Assembly: GCA_964017195.1 (NCBI GenBank)
Contig: OZ024896.1
Location: 2,800,487 to 2,864,486 of the forward strand
Source: Siderastrea radians
Taxonomy: Eukaryota; Cnidaria; Anthozoa; Scleractinia; Rhizangiidae
Direction: 5' to 3'
DNA length: 64,000 nucleotides
Within the stretch, counting starts at the first letter, position 1. Each line of letters begins with the position of its first letter. Position numbers and translations under genes: made by a program. The notes beneath the pieces are model-generated. The model made no database searches, was not told the DNA's origin, and was given only the letters and a program-made list of their open reading frames with translations. Below are positions 11,790-22,231 of the stretch, piece by piece.

Positions 11790-12974
11790 TTATCCACCCA
11801 AACAGTTCCTTTGTGTCCAGCAATTGAAGATAGTCTCTGGGACAATCAGGAAAACAATGCATAGCTCCCTTGTTGACTGCTTCTCAAATGCGTGCTGTTC
11901 ACAAAGGGTCTTGATTACTTTCATCAAGTCCTCGTTCACAGATTTCTTAGTATGTTTTCCTGATACCTTCTTCACATTTATTTCAGAATCGAGTACATTA
12001 AGTAGGTTTTTCAGGATAAAGAATGCTCTGCATACTCTCAGTACACTCTCTTCACTGATGTTTGCCCCTAAGCTTCTTATGATGTCCTTTATGGCATGAT
12101 TATCATGTTCTAGGGCAACATCGATCGCAACATTGTTACCGTCACCTCCCTGGTTGTTCGCAGTTCGATTCCATTTTAGTCTCTCAGCTTCTCTGGGACT
12201 GAGTAAAGCCTGCACTTGAAACAGATGGTATAAGGCCTCCAATGCATATTTAGTACTGCCACTGCCGTCTTGTCTGAAGTGCAACAGAAACATCTTGATA
12301 CATTTGATTATCCTGTCACCATTACCCTCTTTTATGGCATCCCTAAAATTTCTCAAGAGTAGAGCCATGTTCATAAAGTCACAGTGGTAATCAAACACAT
12401 CATCTTTAGGTTTGGAGTTTTCATCACTTGGGTCAGGCAGAGTCCTTTCTAGTGTGGGTTCTGCTGGTATCCTTGGTGGGGGGTTATGTTACAGTTCATG
12501 CCTCATTCTGTGGACACCATTGTGTTTGAAGGAACTGTTACATCCTGGGAATCTGCAGGGGTATCTCACATTGTCAAGTATGGGCTGGTTCCTTTGGATT
12601 GTTTCCCACTCTTCCAAAGCTTGGATGTTTACAAAATGCCTTTCATACATCAAGGTTCCATCAACTATGAACGTAAGAATAAACTCTTTGAGAACTTTGC
12701 TGAAGTATCTAGCACGAACAGGCCTGATGTTGTTCTCCATTTCATTACTGAAACCATGCTTTCTTGGGGTGTCATTTATGTCTGCAATTCCAAAGAAAAC
12801 CAGAGCTGCAGCGATAATATCTGCATCCAATATTAGCTCCACAAACCTCTTGCAAGGTGCTGGCTTTTGCTGAGCATCAGTTGTAACGTCTCGCCAATTT
12901 ACAAGATTCCTCAAAGCAAACGGAGAAGTTTTATCACAAGCAGAGGAGCCACTGTAGTACCTTGAAAAAAACAA
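11790..12974 (-). pseudogene. DUF6589-type gene, C-terminal exon
   Basis: One long minus-strand frame with a single internal TAA at 12486-12488. Upstream of the stop lies CRFPGCNSSF...HRMRHEL, a C2H2-like zinc finger; downstream the same frame resumes with HNPPPRIPAEP and runs through RLKWNR, the Gly-rich GGDGNNVAIDVALEH segment and LGANISEESVLRVCRAF. The family normally reads straight through this point, so the stop is a nonsense mutation. Acidic residues in the VALEH segment may belong to the catalytic set; this is inferred. Confidence 0.75.
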
Positions 12975-13679
12975 CTGAAAAAAGGCAAAAAATAGTTACT
13001 ATTAACAAATATTGTTTCATTTCTGGCTTCAACTTAACCTAGGATGATGCCCCCTCCACTTCTTGACATAATGATCCTAATTGGATGCCCAAAGGAAAGC
13101 GAAATTCCCTGGGGTGTAAAGGGTGAGATTTTTTTTTTGGGGGGGGTGAAGGGTGGGGGCAGTGAAGGGGAAGAATACAAGGAATATACCATTTTGTGTA
13201 TTCTATACTCACCATTTTTTCTCAGTTATTTGAAGTAATCTCCATGGCCCGGTAGTTCATAAGCCGATTAACGCCAACCCGGGATTAACAGTTAACCAAT
13301 CTTTCTGCTTTTCATGTCACACTGTGGGCTCAATTACCAGCCGCTATTTAGGAACTGGATTCAAGAAAGCAGCAGAAATCAAGCCTAGATTTGCTGCAGC
13401 CAAAGCAGCCAGAGTCAAAATTTAGGACAAAAAGGCTACTAATTGAGCCTAGAATTTACATTGTTAAGCTATAAAACTGAATTTAACATATTTATGCCAA
13501 CCCTGGGTTAGCTTAACCCTGCTTAGAACGAGTGGGCCCAGGGTATATGCACAGGGAGTTTGTTTATTTAAATTTATGTGGTGAAATAATAAGAAGAATA
13601 AACATAGCCTACTAACTGCCAAAAATTTATTTTCATGGTGCCAGTCAGCAAGTTGAAAGAACAATCCTTCTAGTCTCCT

Positions 13680-13870
13680 GCTCTTTGTGTAGGCATTTCG
13701 TACAGAGAACTGTGCCACCACTCCCCTCTCCATGGTCTTCTGGTCCCCAACAACTGGCACACGATCAAACTGCTCTTCGCCTCCAGGATCTTCCACGTGG
13801 GCACCAAGTCATGCAGCCCTCTGATGATGTCAATCATCTCCTCACCAAGGTTTTCATCTTTGAAAATCAC
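13680..13870 (-). pseudogene. DUF6589-type gene, GDQ-motif exon with frameshift
   Basis: The first part (IFKDENLGEEMIDIIRGLHD) is in one frame, and from about 13797 the homologous sequence is in another frame (FDRVPVVGDQKT, then NAYTKSRRLEGLFFQLADWH, extending below 13680 to about 13620). VVGDQ and DWH are the recognisable conserved words. The frames differ by a net single-base shift near CCACGTGG. Confidence 0.65.
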
Positions 13871-14353
13871 ACCCAGATTTACCTAGAGAGTATAACAAGT
13901 AAAGGGAAGTAGTTATAACAAACAAAGCAGTATAACCATTTTAGAGCAAATTTATTTAAAAGATTAAGAATTAAAAATATATCCTTGAATTCTGCCACTC
14001 CCTGATATCATGTAGACTGTAAGGGTGGGTGGGGGAAGAGCCTGAGATAGAGAACTAATAATGGCCAATTTTCTGAACTGTTAACTTGATCTAAGCCTTT
14101 TTGTTTTGTTTTATTTTCCACCGCTTTCTTGAGTCTACCATTTGTCCTTAACCAGGGAAGGATTGTTGGCTCATGTAAGAAAAAGCAGCTAATAATCAAG
14201 CCAAAGGAATCCCCTGCAGCCTCCTATATAAAAGAGAAAGGGTTCCTCAGAAATGTTCAAAATAACATCTAAAAGGTACTTCATGGCAAATAAACTTGAT
14301 TCTGTTATTGTTCTATAAACCCCACCACTTACTGTTTCGGTTTTTTTCTTTAA

Positions 14354-15120
14354 GGCCTGGTTCAAACGTCGAACTTTACATGTGCCGAACCTAATAAATA
14401 GGTTCGGCACATGTGAAGTTCGACGTATGAATCAATTAAGTTCGACAAATTTGTATTTGGGTCGACCCTGCCGTTCTATTCGACTGTGCAAGTCGAATAG
14501 AACGGCAAAAGTTCGACTTTGATTCAGACGTCGAACTTCACATGTGCCGAACCTAATGCATGAATTACGTTAATGTATTTCTGAATATAACAGCGCTAGT
14601 GATTGGCTTAAAACCGATAAGCATGACTAGTCACTTATTAAACCATGATCAGTCATGCATTCAACGTTCTCGCATCTGATTAAAAAGAGAACTGGGCCGC
14701 GCAAACTGTAAACGCGCTATCGTCAAGAATCATTATTAATTTTGATTACTTTTAACGGACTGCATGAAAGTCGAATTGTTTTTGCTTGTTATTTTTTTGT
14801 GGATAGCTATTCTGAAATAACAGAATATAACAAAAACGATAAAAAAACTGTATTTATCCCAAAGTTGGCGAACGAATTCTTACACGGTAATATCTAAATA
14901 TTACAACTATAATAAAAGAAAGCTTTTTTCCTGTTAATTGTGTTCCTATGCTTTATGAGACCTGATATTGCACAACTGATGATTGTTTACCGCTGTTTTG
15001 GAGAATTAAGTTCGCGTGATTAAGGTCGACGTCTGAATCAACTGTCGAACTTAATTATTTAGGTCGACCCAAATAGCAATTAGGTTCGGCACATGTAAAG
15101 TTCGACGTTTGAACCGGGCC
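14354..15120. mobile_element. Harbinger-type MITE (767 bp, TAA target-site duplication)
   Basis: The ends are inverted repeats GGCCTGGTTCAAACGTCG / CGACGTTTGAACCGGGCC followed by AACTTTACATGTGCCGAAC. It is flanked by TAA on both sides (14351-14353 and 15121-15123), a 3-bp T(A/T)A duplication typical of PIF/Harbinger. Internal copies of the GTTCGAC and GAACCTAAT words repeat at 14395-14560 and 15010-15060, so the ends are themselves palindromic. It carries no gene and sits in an intron of the DUF6589-type gene, directly after an exon. Confidence 0.8.
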
Positions 15121-15123
15121 TAA

Positions 15124-15610
15124 ATCACCAGAGTACTTATGTTTAATGTGAAAAGGAATTACATCTTTGAAAATGGCAAATGCAGACAAATTCTCCACAA
15201 TCACCGTTCCAACCAGAATAACAAAATCTGGCAGAAGGGAGTTCTGATCATCTAAACTTGGCAGAAATGCACTGTTAGGAACTTCCTGCAAATTTGCTCT
15301 TGGTGCATCATTTTCTAGATGCAGGGGATTCACCCTATCGAGATGGACGTTGTGATTACACCAGTGGTAATCTTTATTTTGGTTGTCAGATGTCCTATCT
15401 GAGGCCAGAACTTTTATATCAATATTATCCAACACAACATTGAAACTGTTCGGACGTTGTTCCTCAAGTTTGAGAATCTTGTTGTAGCTGGATATCTTGT
15501 CCTTCCATTCATGGAGTTTCAGATCATAATCTTCCCCAATGACATCAAGCGCTTTGTTTATGCTTTGGGGGGACATGGTGATACCAAGATGATTCAATCT
15601 AACAAGTGCC
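15124..15610 (-). pseudogene. DUF6589-type gene, DNIDIKV exon
   Basis: The minus-strand frame contains RLNHLGITMSPQSINKALD, a tryptophan-containing helix, VVLDNIDIKVLASDR and a DYHWCNHNVHLDRVN segment. In this family the DN(I/L)D word followed by a His-rich stretch marks the core. The coding similarity stops just before the MITE at 15120, so the donor is probably near 15135 (CTG|GTGATT). The upstream border near 15610 follows an AG-containing pyrimidine tract and is approximate. Confidence 0.65.
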
Positions 15611-15800
15611 TGAGAAAAAAGGCAACGAATTAGTCTATTCACAGCCGATAGATGGTAATGAAAGTGTACATATATATACAAGCGAATCAGGGAAGTGAGG
15701 GAAAACGTACATATAAGAACAAAAATGAATCCCCTGTGTTTTGGGTCAATGAGTTTATTTATTTATTTATTTATTGATCTATTATAATTGTATTTATTTT

Positions 15801-16330
15801 TATTTCACGCTCGACAGTCTTTCGAGAAGTAGTAGGTCTGTGAACAGATCAACCAAAGATGAGAATAATATACGTCAATGATGAGAAATATACAAATGTC
15901 ACCTTGATTCGTAAATAGCGTTGCGTTCAAACAAACGATCGCTTTCCGCAATTGCAACATGAAGTATATACTCAATTGAAAAAGCGTTGTCAGGTAAAAA
16001 GCATAAATCATTGACGATGCGCCGGAACCAATGGTGCTCTGGGAAGCGTGAAAACTTGCCTCTATTCTTAGATCAGTGCACATTATAATAACATAGCATG
16101 CCTTAATTTACTGTTTAAATTATCTTGGAAAGAAAATATTTTGAATATCAAGAAACGAAACCCAGTAACAAACTTGCTCCTGCCATCTTCCCAGAGTTCC
16201 ATTGTGTCGCATTGTCCATCGTTTATACTTTTCGCCCGACAAAGTTTTTTCAAACGGGTGTTTATAACGCTCAATGAATGTTTTTTCGAGCTTACCGTTT
16301 TCGATGTTTTTCCAACTTTAAGGACGGTGC
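15801..16330. repeat. Interspersed foldback repeat, copy 1 (second copy at 51601-51890)
   Basis: About 300 bp (15960-16260) matches 51601-51890 in the same orientation: GTAAAAAGCATAAATCATTG, GGTGCTCTGGGAAGCGT, CACATTATAATAAC, AACGAA(A/G)CCCAGTAAC and CCAGAGTTCCATTGTGTCGC. The two ends of the block resemble each other in inverted orientation. It lies at the 3' end of the LHRLGK exon, so the open frame there reads into repeat rather than gene. Confidence 0.6.
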
Positions 16331-16770
16331 TAATAACGTAAGGGATTAAACTCATCGCTTTATCACGTTTCTTTAACAAAATCGCTGCAGCCGTGTAGAC
16401 ACTAGCGTGCCTGACAGGATCGTAGGTTGTGGCAGTGCCATTGGCTGGATCAGCAGCGGCCAAAATACACTGCATAAAAACAGGGGCCTTGTTTTGCAAT
16501 TCTGTCCCCACGGCTTGCCATGAAAAGTTAGCCATCGATTCTTTTGTCATGCCTCTAAGTAACGATGGATTGGCCGTCGAACACAACTTTTTGCATTCCT
16601 TTGCAATGTCACTACATATCCTATTCTCAATAGCTTCCTTCAGTTTCGGACTTTCCATTGCTGCATCTGCCAAGGCTTTAAAGTTGCTTCCTTGTGCCAA
16701 AGCTTTTCCGAGACGATGCAATTCTGGAGGCAAATCCCCCGATTTCTTTCCCGACTCGTAGGTAACGACG
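16330..16770 (-). pseudogene. DUF6589-type gene, LHRLGK exon
   Basis: The minus-strand frame begins after an acceptor at about 16770 (GCCGTCGTTACCTACGAG) and encodes LPPELHRLGKALAQGSNF, a helical region, CSTANPSLLRGMTK, then APVFMQCILAAA and LLKKRDKAMSLIPYVISTVLK. The family order is preserved. Its 3' limit is blurred by the repeat at 15.8-16.3 kb. Confidence 0.7.
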
Positions 16771-16940
16771 GCCTGTCAAAAAATGTAACCTAAATTATAT
16801 TAACCTAAATTAAGAGCGATGGAATAATAATTGAGCTTTAAATATATATCTGCATGCACGCAGTATATAAAAATAAAAATTATTAGCCCACTACAATAAA
16901 GAAAAAACAATCCAAAAAGAAAGTAGTCATGTAGTATGTA

Positions 16941-17436
16941 CAAACCTGTACTTTGCAAACGTCGCCTTCGCAAGTTCCTTGCGACATTATGTTGGCTGCA
17001 ACGGGAAGGAAATCAGGAACCACCGCCAATGCAACCAGGGGCACCATGTTCGGCAAAGGACTGGTTTCACGTTCTTCCTGGCTGCCACCTCTAAAATTAT
17101 TTGCCTTGTGTTCGTCATTTGATCTTGACGAGCAGATTTAGTTGGTGCTAATGTGTTCGGTGAAAGCGAAGTGTCTGAGAGAATGCCACGTTTAAACCTG
17201 TTCGTCGAAGCAAAGTTCCTTTTCAGTTCACTCTTCAATTGCTTTGCTTCCTCTTGTATTTTCTCTACACGCTTGATACTCTTGTAGCAACCATCGTTGC
17301 ACAAGTATCGTTCGACGTCGATGGCAGTGACTTCGATGTCCAAAACAATGGCTGCCCTTTTAGCGAGGTCTTGCACTTTTCCTTTCAAACTTGTTTTTTT
17401 TCGGGAATCATTTTGCTCTGTACCACAAAGCAGGCA
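16941..17436 (-). pseudogene. DUF6589-type gene, N-terminal exon, part downstream of the E1 insertion
   Basis: Starting at the TSD (17436), the minus-strand frame continues the frame from 40298-40372 and reads CLLCGTEQND, KVQDLAKRAAIVLDIEV, YLCNDGCYKSIKR and a Lys/Glu-rich helix. The CLLC and CNDGC pairs suggest a zinc knuckle. Near 17.05-17.1 kb the plausible coding moves to another frame (PLPNMVPLVALAVVPDFLP) that reaches a donor-like site near 16946, so one frameshift is likely. Confidence 0.7.
17431..17436. repeat. E1 target-site duplication, left copy (CAGGCA)
   Basis: CAGGCA directly precedes AGTAGT at 17437. The same six bases follow ACTACT at the right end (40298-40303). Six-base duplications are characteristic of Polinton/Maverick integration by a retroviral-type integrase. 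Confidence 0.97.
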
Positions 17437-17720
17437 AGTAGTAAAGGGGGCTCGTCTGTCACAAATGGAAGCTTCTGATTGGTCGAGAGCAAATCAATGA
17501 CGTCATGACCCGGAACCGGAAGTCACGTGTTTTTGGAAGGAGAAACCGCTGACCAGGTGTGAAAAAAAGGGATCGCGGGCTCATGCAACCGGAAGTCACG
17601 TGGTTTAGAAGGAGAAACCGCTGGCGAGTGTGAAAAATCGATCGTGGGCTCAAGGTGGGTGAAAACCGCGGAGAAAACGCGGGCTCAAAGTCCAAAGTCC
17701 AATTTGGGGAAGAGGGGTGG
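17437..17720. repeat. E1 left terminal inverted repeat (284 bp)
   Basis: AGTAGTAAAGGGGGCTCG... matches the reverse complement of 40013-40297 throughout. The only difference I found is seven versus eight A/T in one homopolymer (about 17563-17569). It contains two tandem sub-units of about 65 bp, each with CCGGAAGTCACGTG and GGAGAAACCGCTG. Confidence 0.96.
17478..17602. promoter_or_regulatory. Cluster of host transcription-factor motifs in the TIR
   Basis: In order: ATTGG (CCAAT box, about 17478), TGACGTCA (perfect CRE, 17498-17505), CCGGAAGT (ETS, 17516-17523) fused to CACGTG (E-box, 17524-17529), and a second CCGGAAGT/CACGTG pair at 17589-17602. The right TIR carries the same set. The functions are those known for the consensus sites; activity here is inferred. 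Confidence 0.6.
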
Positions 17721-17835
17721 TCCTTGAAAACAACACAAAATGAAATAAATCACGTTTATTGATTTGTTTTACAATAACTGTGGTTTTCCTTTGAGTTCGT
17801 CTTTGATAAGTGTTCCTTTTATGATGAGTGTTCAG

Positions 17836-20800
17836 TTACTGGTATCCATAGGGGTAGGTCTTGAAGGTGTGAGGATCCAGGACTCGTTTGTCGTACACCA
17901 AGCGATACCATTTGTGTTGGGGTTGAGTCAGCAAGGTGTAGTTTGTCGGGTTGCGAACAATTTGATGGGTTTTTGTCACTTGGATTTCCCGTGGTTTGGG
18001 AAGGGGGTTCTGGATTTCATCTTGGACATTCTGACGCATGACGTCATAATTCAGTTGCGCGTGTCCTTCACTGTTGAGTCGGAAGCCTCTGACCTTGCAT
18101 TCGACCTTTCCTTTATTCGTAGTGTAGCCATAATTCTTGGGTCCACCGCTGACGAATTCTTCGATGTATTCCTGGTCCTTTAATTCGGAGGCGAAGTCCC
18201 CTAGATAGGAACCCAAGACAGGTTGAAATTGAGTGGGTGTTTCTTCCAGGTAGATGACGGAGTCGGTGTCAAAGTAGAGGACTCTTTCCCCTAAGCGTTG
18301 GAGGGCGTCATAGAGTTTGAGCCGGGCATGGCAGGTAGTGAAGCAGGCCACAAAAATGTTGAGGTTGGGTGAGACGCGGATGTCCTCTTTTTGATTTTGG
18401 TAGTGCACCTCTACCATTTGGTCATTGACCACGGACACGTGACGTACGTCCAAGGAATCTTTGTCCAAAAACTGGTGGAAGACATGAGGATCATCAAAGG
18501 CTTGAATTTGGGTCTTGTTAAGGCGTTGTCCAAACTTGCCCCACATGGAGTTGAGCATGAGCTTAGCTAGGGTACGCAGGCCCGGGTTGTATTCGATCTT
18601 GTGGTACTCCAACTGGATGCCTTCATGCAGGAAATACTGTTTGATGTAACGTTGCTTTTCTTCTTCTGTCATGTCATCCTTAGGCCACCCACTAGCTTCT
18701 TGCTTAATTTTCAACCAGGTGTTGACATAATCGGCGAAGAGGCCCTCACAGGTTTCTTCAAAATGCCAAGCTTCGTAGATGTATTGGACTTGGTACCCCA
18801 ATTCGACGGCTTTGGCTAATTCGGGAGTGCACCAGGTACTGGTGAGGGCGCGTTGTTCGTCGGGGTGAGGGCAATGATAGGATCTGTCCAAAAGAGGTTT
18901 GTCCATTTCTTCTTCTACACAACGTCCACAGAGGGGAAAGAGCAGTTTGTCGCCATGACGGTAAGGCAGCACGGGATGGTACAATTCACGGGGAGGCAGG
19001 ATTTTGCATTGAATGAGGCCAAAGTACTGGTGAATGTCCGTGTGACCTGGGGTGAAGATGATTTTCGGATGTCCTTTGGGGTACACAGACTTCTTGTTCA
19101 CCCACGGGTACAAGGAGGTGACATCGATGTAGTGAATTTTTTGGCCGGGGGTGATATGATGGTAGAGTTGGATGGCATTGGTACGCCCTCCACAGAAAGC
19201 ATCCCGAGGTTCAAGTGGTTGGATGAAGTTGAGTTCCCGGACGAAGGCGTCGATCTCTGGTTGGGTTTTTAGGAGGTGCTCCCATTCACATCCCCACATT
19301 TGAATGACGTTGTACCCTCGTTCGGTAAGCTTTTGGACTTTGTCTTGGGTGGCGTCATAGACGTCCTGCATGGTCCGATCATGGTTGCGGGGATGTTTTT
19401 CGTAGCGATGGGGAAAACAGGTAGGGCATCCGTGGGTGAAACAGCCTTGAAATTCGTAGACGGTGTGGGTGTCGGGGCAATAACCATCCACATAGATGTG
19501 GGTCCCGGGGATCTTATACTCGCCTTGATTTCGGACATGTTGGATGTACTGTGGGTTTGGATGGGCATTGGCCAGTAGATCAGCGGGGGTAAGATCTTGG
19601 AGGGCGCGTTGACGTAGTTGGTGATCGCACCAGGTTAACCATTGAATGGCTGGGAGGGACTGGTTGATGTTGTTGTTTCTCCACCCGTTATGACCGGCGG
19701 GTTCGCTGGCAATACTGTTGGGGATCATCCGGTTCATACGTAAATCTCGATTACAAGCCGAGGCAATGGTGACGTGATCGAAGGGATTGAAGCCGGTCAA
19801 GTCTTCAAACAGGCGTTTGAAAGTCAGACATCCTTGTTTGAGGAGTCGTACATCCGATTCACAATAGGCGAGCAATTCTTTCTGAAAGTCAAACACGACG
19901 TTCTTGGCACGCTGCTCTTGATGCCAGGTTTCAAAGGCTTGCCTGTCTTGGGGTGACATGGTCTCAGGCATGTAGTGATCGCGTGAGGGGAGGATGCCCA
20001 CGTAGTGTTGATAATAATCATGGGGGAGGTTGAACTTGTGGGGGAAATACCCTTTGCAGAGTTCGGTCAAGCCAAAGGTTTTGGGAAAGGCGGAGAGGGG
20101 CATCTGGAAGAAACTCATCGAATCGATGAACCGGATGCGGTCATGTTTGATCTCTAAGAGTTTACATCCGTTGCGGAGTTGTTGGACGATCCGGTTGTCC
20201 CCATAGTATTCTTGGATGATAAAGTACCCGTCGTACCCTTGAAAATTATGAGCGATGACATTGACTTGACGGGTATCGTGGAGAGTCAAGGTATCCAACC
20301 ATTCCAGAAAGTCCCGGATACAGGTGGGACCTGGGAAAGGCTTGGGTTCATCGTTGTCTTCGGTTTCGGCCACGACGAGATTGGCAATGTGTTTTTCCTG
20401 GGGTTGCATGGCTTCGATATCAAAGAAGACGTGTAAGGGTGGCAGGTCGTCCTCGTCCTCAGAGGAGGCAGGGGGTTCCGCGGCACCTCGTTTGGCGCGA
20501 GGACCTTTTTGACGGGTCCTCTTTCTCTTCTTTTGGTCTTGAGGTTTGGGGGCTCTTTGTATAAAACAACGGTGTTTGTCAGCGTGGACGTACTGGTGAC
20601 AAGAAGGGCAGTCTATGTGGAAACAACTGTGACGTTGAATGCGGGACAAGCCCACATTTTGTTGATAACAGTCAGGGCATCGGTATCGTTGAGAGCACAC
20701 GGAGGTCTGGAGGCCCGTGACGGGTTTGCCCGCATGGGTCTTGCTGGCATGGGCTTCCAAACACGCGGGTCCAAAAAAGTCCCGATGACACGAGTCGCAA

Positions 20801-21993
20801 CGTTGACTGGCTTTCAGGTGTCGGGGGTAAGCATATTGAAAGTCTGGACAATCTTTCTGTCGACAGGCTCCGCACAACTTGGTCTTGGTGCATCGATGCC
20901 GTCCCTCGGTGTTGTAGGGTTTCCAACAAGCCGCACACACATAACTGGACCCGAAAAACCCCGGCAATTTGGTGATGACATCGTAATGGTCTTGGTTGTG
21001 CAACAGGATCAGTTGTTTGTCTGAAAGGGGACCAAACGTCGTGATGTGAAACGATCGCTGTGCATCGACCAACAGGATCTGGTAACCGGTGAGGGATGGG
21101 GTCTTGCTGAATTGGGTCAAGGCATCATAGCTGCAAGGACCGAGGGGTACCTTGGCTTCATTCTGGAGGTCCAGAGCGAGGGTTCTCTGCAGGGGCCTTC
21201 CTTGCTGAATGGTGCGGTAGTTCGGGTGCTGGTCCACGCGAGCTTTGGCGACCACGAGAGCTCTGGCACAACAGAGCTCATCATCATTTTGGATGCGGAT
21301 GACCGAGTTTTTATTGGCCGTTAACATGGCCATGGTGGGATGCCCTGGTTTCCCACGACGGGGTCTGCCGGTACCTTGAGGAGCATGATGGACTTGAGTG
21401 ATGGACACTTGAAAGGAATCATCCATTTCAAATTGTTCGTTGCTGTTGAGGGCTTGGGCTAAACGTTGGAACAGAGCTTCCACCCGTTCTGTGTCTCGAC
21501 GCCATTCACCTGCACGTAATCCCCACCCCTGAAAATTATTGTGCAGGCGATCGGAGGCGATGGTAAAGTAGAGGCGATCTTGATCGTGGAGGTCGGGGGT
21601 AGTGGTTAACACTTGATCGACGGCTCGACGTAATCCATCTTGGAGAGCTTGGGTTATATTTTGGCCTGGCATCAAGGTCCCCCTTTGACGTAACTGGGTC
21701 TTGAAATGACGTTCTTGTACCCCCATGCGATCACTCTTCCGATTCACAAAAGGTTCTAAGTCAAATTGGAAGGTAACGTGCGCAGAGGGATCCAATCCAC
21801 CCCCGCTTTGTTCCCATTGGTCCAAGGCCTCTTGACAAATCTCATCACTGTCTCCTAGCTCTTCGGTGGAAATCAAAGGTCCCACACAGGAATGGTCTTC
21901 CGAATCACTTAAGTCCAATCCGAGCATGGACATGATCTCACGTCTGGCGAGGCCACTTGGCCCCGCCACATTGTCGTCTTTGTCAGAGGCCAT
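17836..21993 (-). CDS. PolB: Protein-primed family B DNA polymerase (1385 aa)
   Basis: Replicative polymerase of the element. The N-terminal third (about residues 1-360) has no domain I recognise and may include a terminal-protein region. Residues 370-490 hold a dense Cys/His array (CAACWKPY, CDSCHRDF, CPDCYQQ, CPSCHQY), probably several zinc fingers. The 3'-5' exonuclease follows: FFDIEAM (about 523), AHNFQGYDGYF (about 584) and YCESDVRLL (about 714). A segment near 830-910 (VDGYCPDTHTVYEFQGC...HGC, MWGCEW) resembles the endonuclease-like insert seen in many Polinton polymerases. Polymerase motifs A (DVTSLYPW, about 960), B (LMLNSMWGKFGQ, about 1148) and C (FDTDSVIY, about 1243) are intact. 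A TATA box lies 34 bp upstream of the ATG. Confidence 0.97.
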   Translation of the reverse strand: MASDKDDNVAGPSGLARREIMSMLGLDLSDSEDHSCVGPLISTEELGDSDEICQEALDQWEQSGGGLDPSAHVTFQFDLEPFVNRKSDRMGVQERHFKTQLRQRGTLMPGQNITQALQDGLRRAVDQVLTTTPDLHDQDRLYFTIASDRLHNNFQGWGLRAGEWRRDTERVEALFQRLAQALNSNEQFEMDDSFQVSITQVHHAPQGTGRPRRGKPGHPTMAMLTANKNSVIRIQNDDELCCARALVVAKARVDQHPNYRTIQQGRPLQRTLALDLQNEAKVPLGPCSYDALTQFSKTPSLTGYQILLVDAQRSFHITTFGPLSDKQLILLHNQDHYDVITKLPGFFGSSYVCAACWKPYNTEGRHRCTKTKLCGACRQKDCPDFQYAYPRHLKASQRCDSCHRDFFGPACLEAHASKTHAGKPVTGLQTSVCSQRYRCPDCYQQNVGLSRIQRHSCFHIDCPSCHQYVHADKHRCFIQRAPKPQDQKKRKRTRQKGPRAKRGAAEPPASSEDEDDLPPLHVFFDIEAMQPQEKHIANLVVAETEDNDEPKPFPGPTCIRDFLEWLDTLTLHDTRQVNVIAHNFQGYDGYFIIQEYYGDNRIVQQLRNGCKLLEIKHDRIRFIDSMSFFQMPLSAFPKTFGLTELCKGYFPHKFNLPHDYYQHYVGILPSRDHYMPETMSPQDRQAFETWHQEQRAKNVVFDFQKELLAYCESDVRLLKQGCLTFKRLFEDLTGFNPFDHVTIASACNRDLRMNRMIPNSIASEPAGHNGWRNNNINQSLPAIQWLTWCDHQLRQRALQDLTPADLLANAHPNPQYIQHVRNQGEYKIPGTHIYVDGYCPDTHTVYEFQGCFTHGCPTCFPHRYEKHPRNHDRTMQDVYDATQDKVQKLTERGYNVIQMWGCEWEHLLKTQPEIDAFVRELNFIQPLEPRDAFCGGRTNAIQLYHHITPGQKIHYIDVTSLYPWVNKKSVYPKGHPKIIFTPGHTDIHQYFGLIQCKILPPRELYHPVLPYRHGDKLLFPLCGRCVEEEMDKPLLDRSYHCPHPDEQRALTSTWCTPELAKAVELGYQVQYIYEAWHFEETCEGLFADYVNTWLKIKQEASGWPKDDMTEEEKQRYIKQYFLHEGIQLEYHKIEYNPGLRTLAKLMLNSMWGKFGQRLNKTQIQAFDDPHVFHQFLDKDSLDVRHVSVVNDQMVEVHYQNQKEDIRVSPNLNIFVACFTTCHARLKLYDALQRLGERVLYFDTDSVIYLEETPTQFQPVLGSYLGDFASELKDQEYIEEFVSGGPKNYGYTTNKGKVECKVRGFRLNSEGHAQLNYDVMRQNVQDEIQNPLPKPREIQVTKTHQIVRNPTNYTLLTQPQHKWYRLVYDKRVLDPHTFKTYPYGYQ

Positions 21994-22026
21994 GATCAGA
22001 TGAACTCGCTGGAGATCGGGGCTCTG

Positions 22027-22034
22027 TTTTTATA
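22027..22034 (-). promoter_or_regulatory. TATA box of the PolB gene
   Basis: Minus-strand TATAAAAA 34-41 bp upstream of the PolB ATG. A CACGTG E-box (22049-22054) and a CCAAT box (about 22068-22072) lie behind it. The gap to the divergent gene at 22232 is only about 240 bp, so this is a compact bidirectional promoter. Confidence 0.7.
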
Positions 22035-22193
22035 GAGAACCAAAATGTCACGTGGGAGGGGAAGGATCCAATGACTAAACAGGGTGCCCCCTAGAGAGGG
22101 GGTGCCCAAGGGAGGGGTGGGATGGGGTGGGGGGACCCCCCTCCCCCCTCTCTAGTGAGGGTCCATGGGGCATCACGGGAACGAATAAGGCCC

Positions 22194-22200
22194 TATAAAA
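22194..22200 (+). promoter_or_regulatory. TATA box of the 22232 gene
   Basis: TATAAAA 32 bp upstream of the ATG at 22232, preceded by a C-rich tract (22130-22155). It pairs with the PolB promoter in opposite orientation. Confidence 0.7.
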
Positions 22201-22231
22201 GAAATCGAATCGCCGGCGGAGTCATCTCAAA

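Noticed and set aside
12412..12873. Plus-strand frames of 116-153 codons
   Set aside because: Antisense to the DUF6589-type exon.
17764..21324. Several plus-strand frames of 60-170 codons
   Set aside because: Antisense to PolB, which has all motifs intact.
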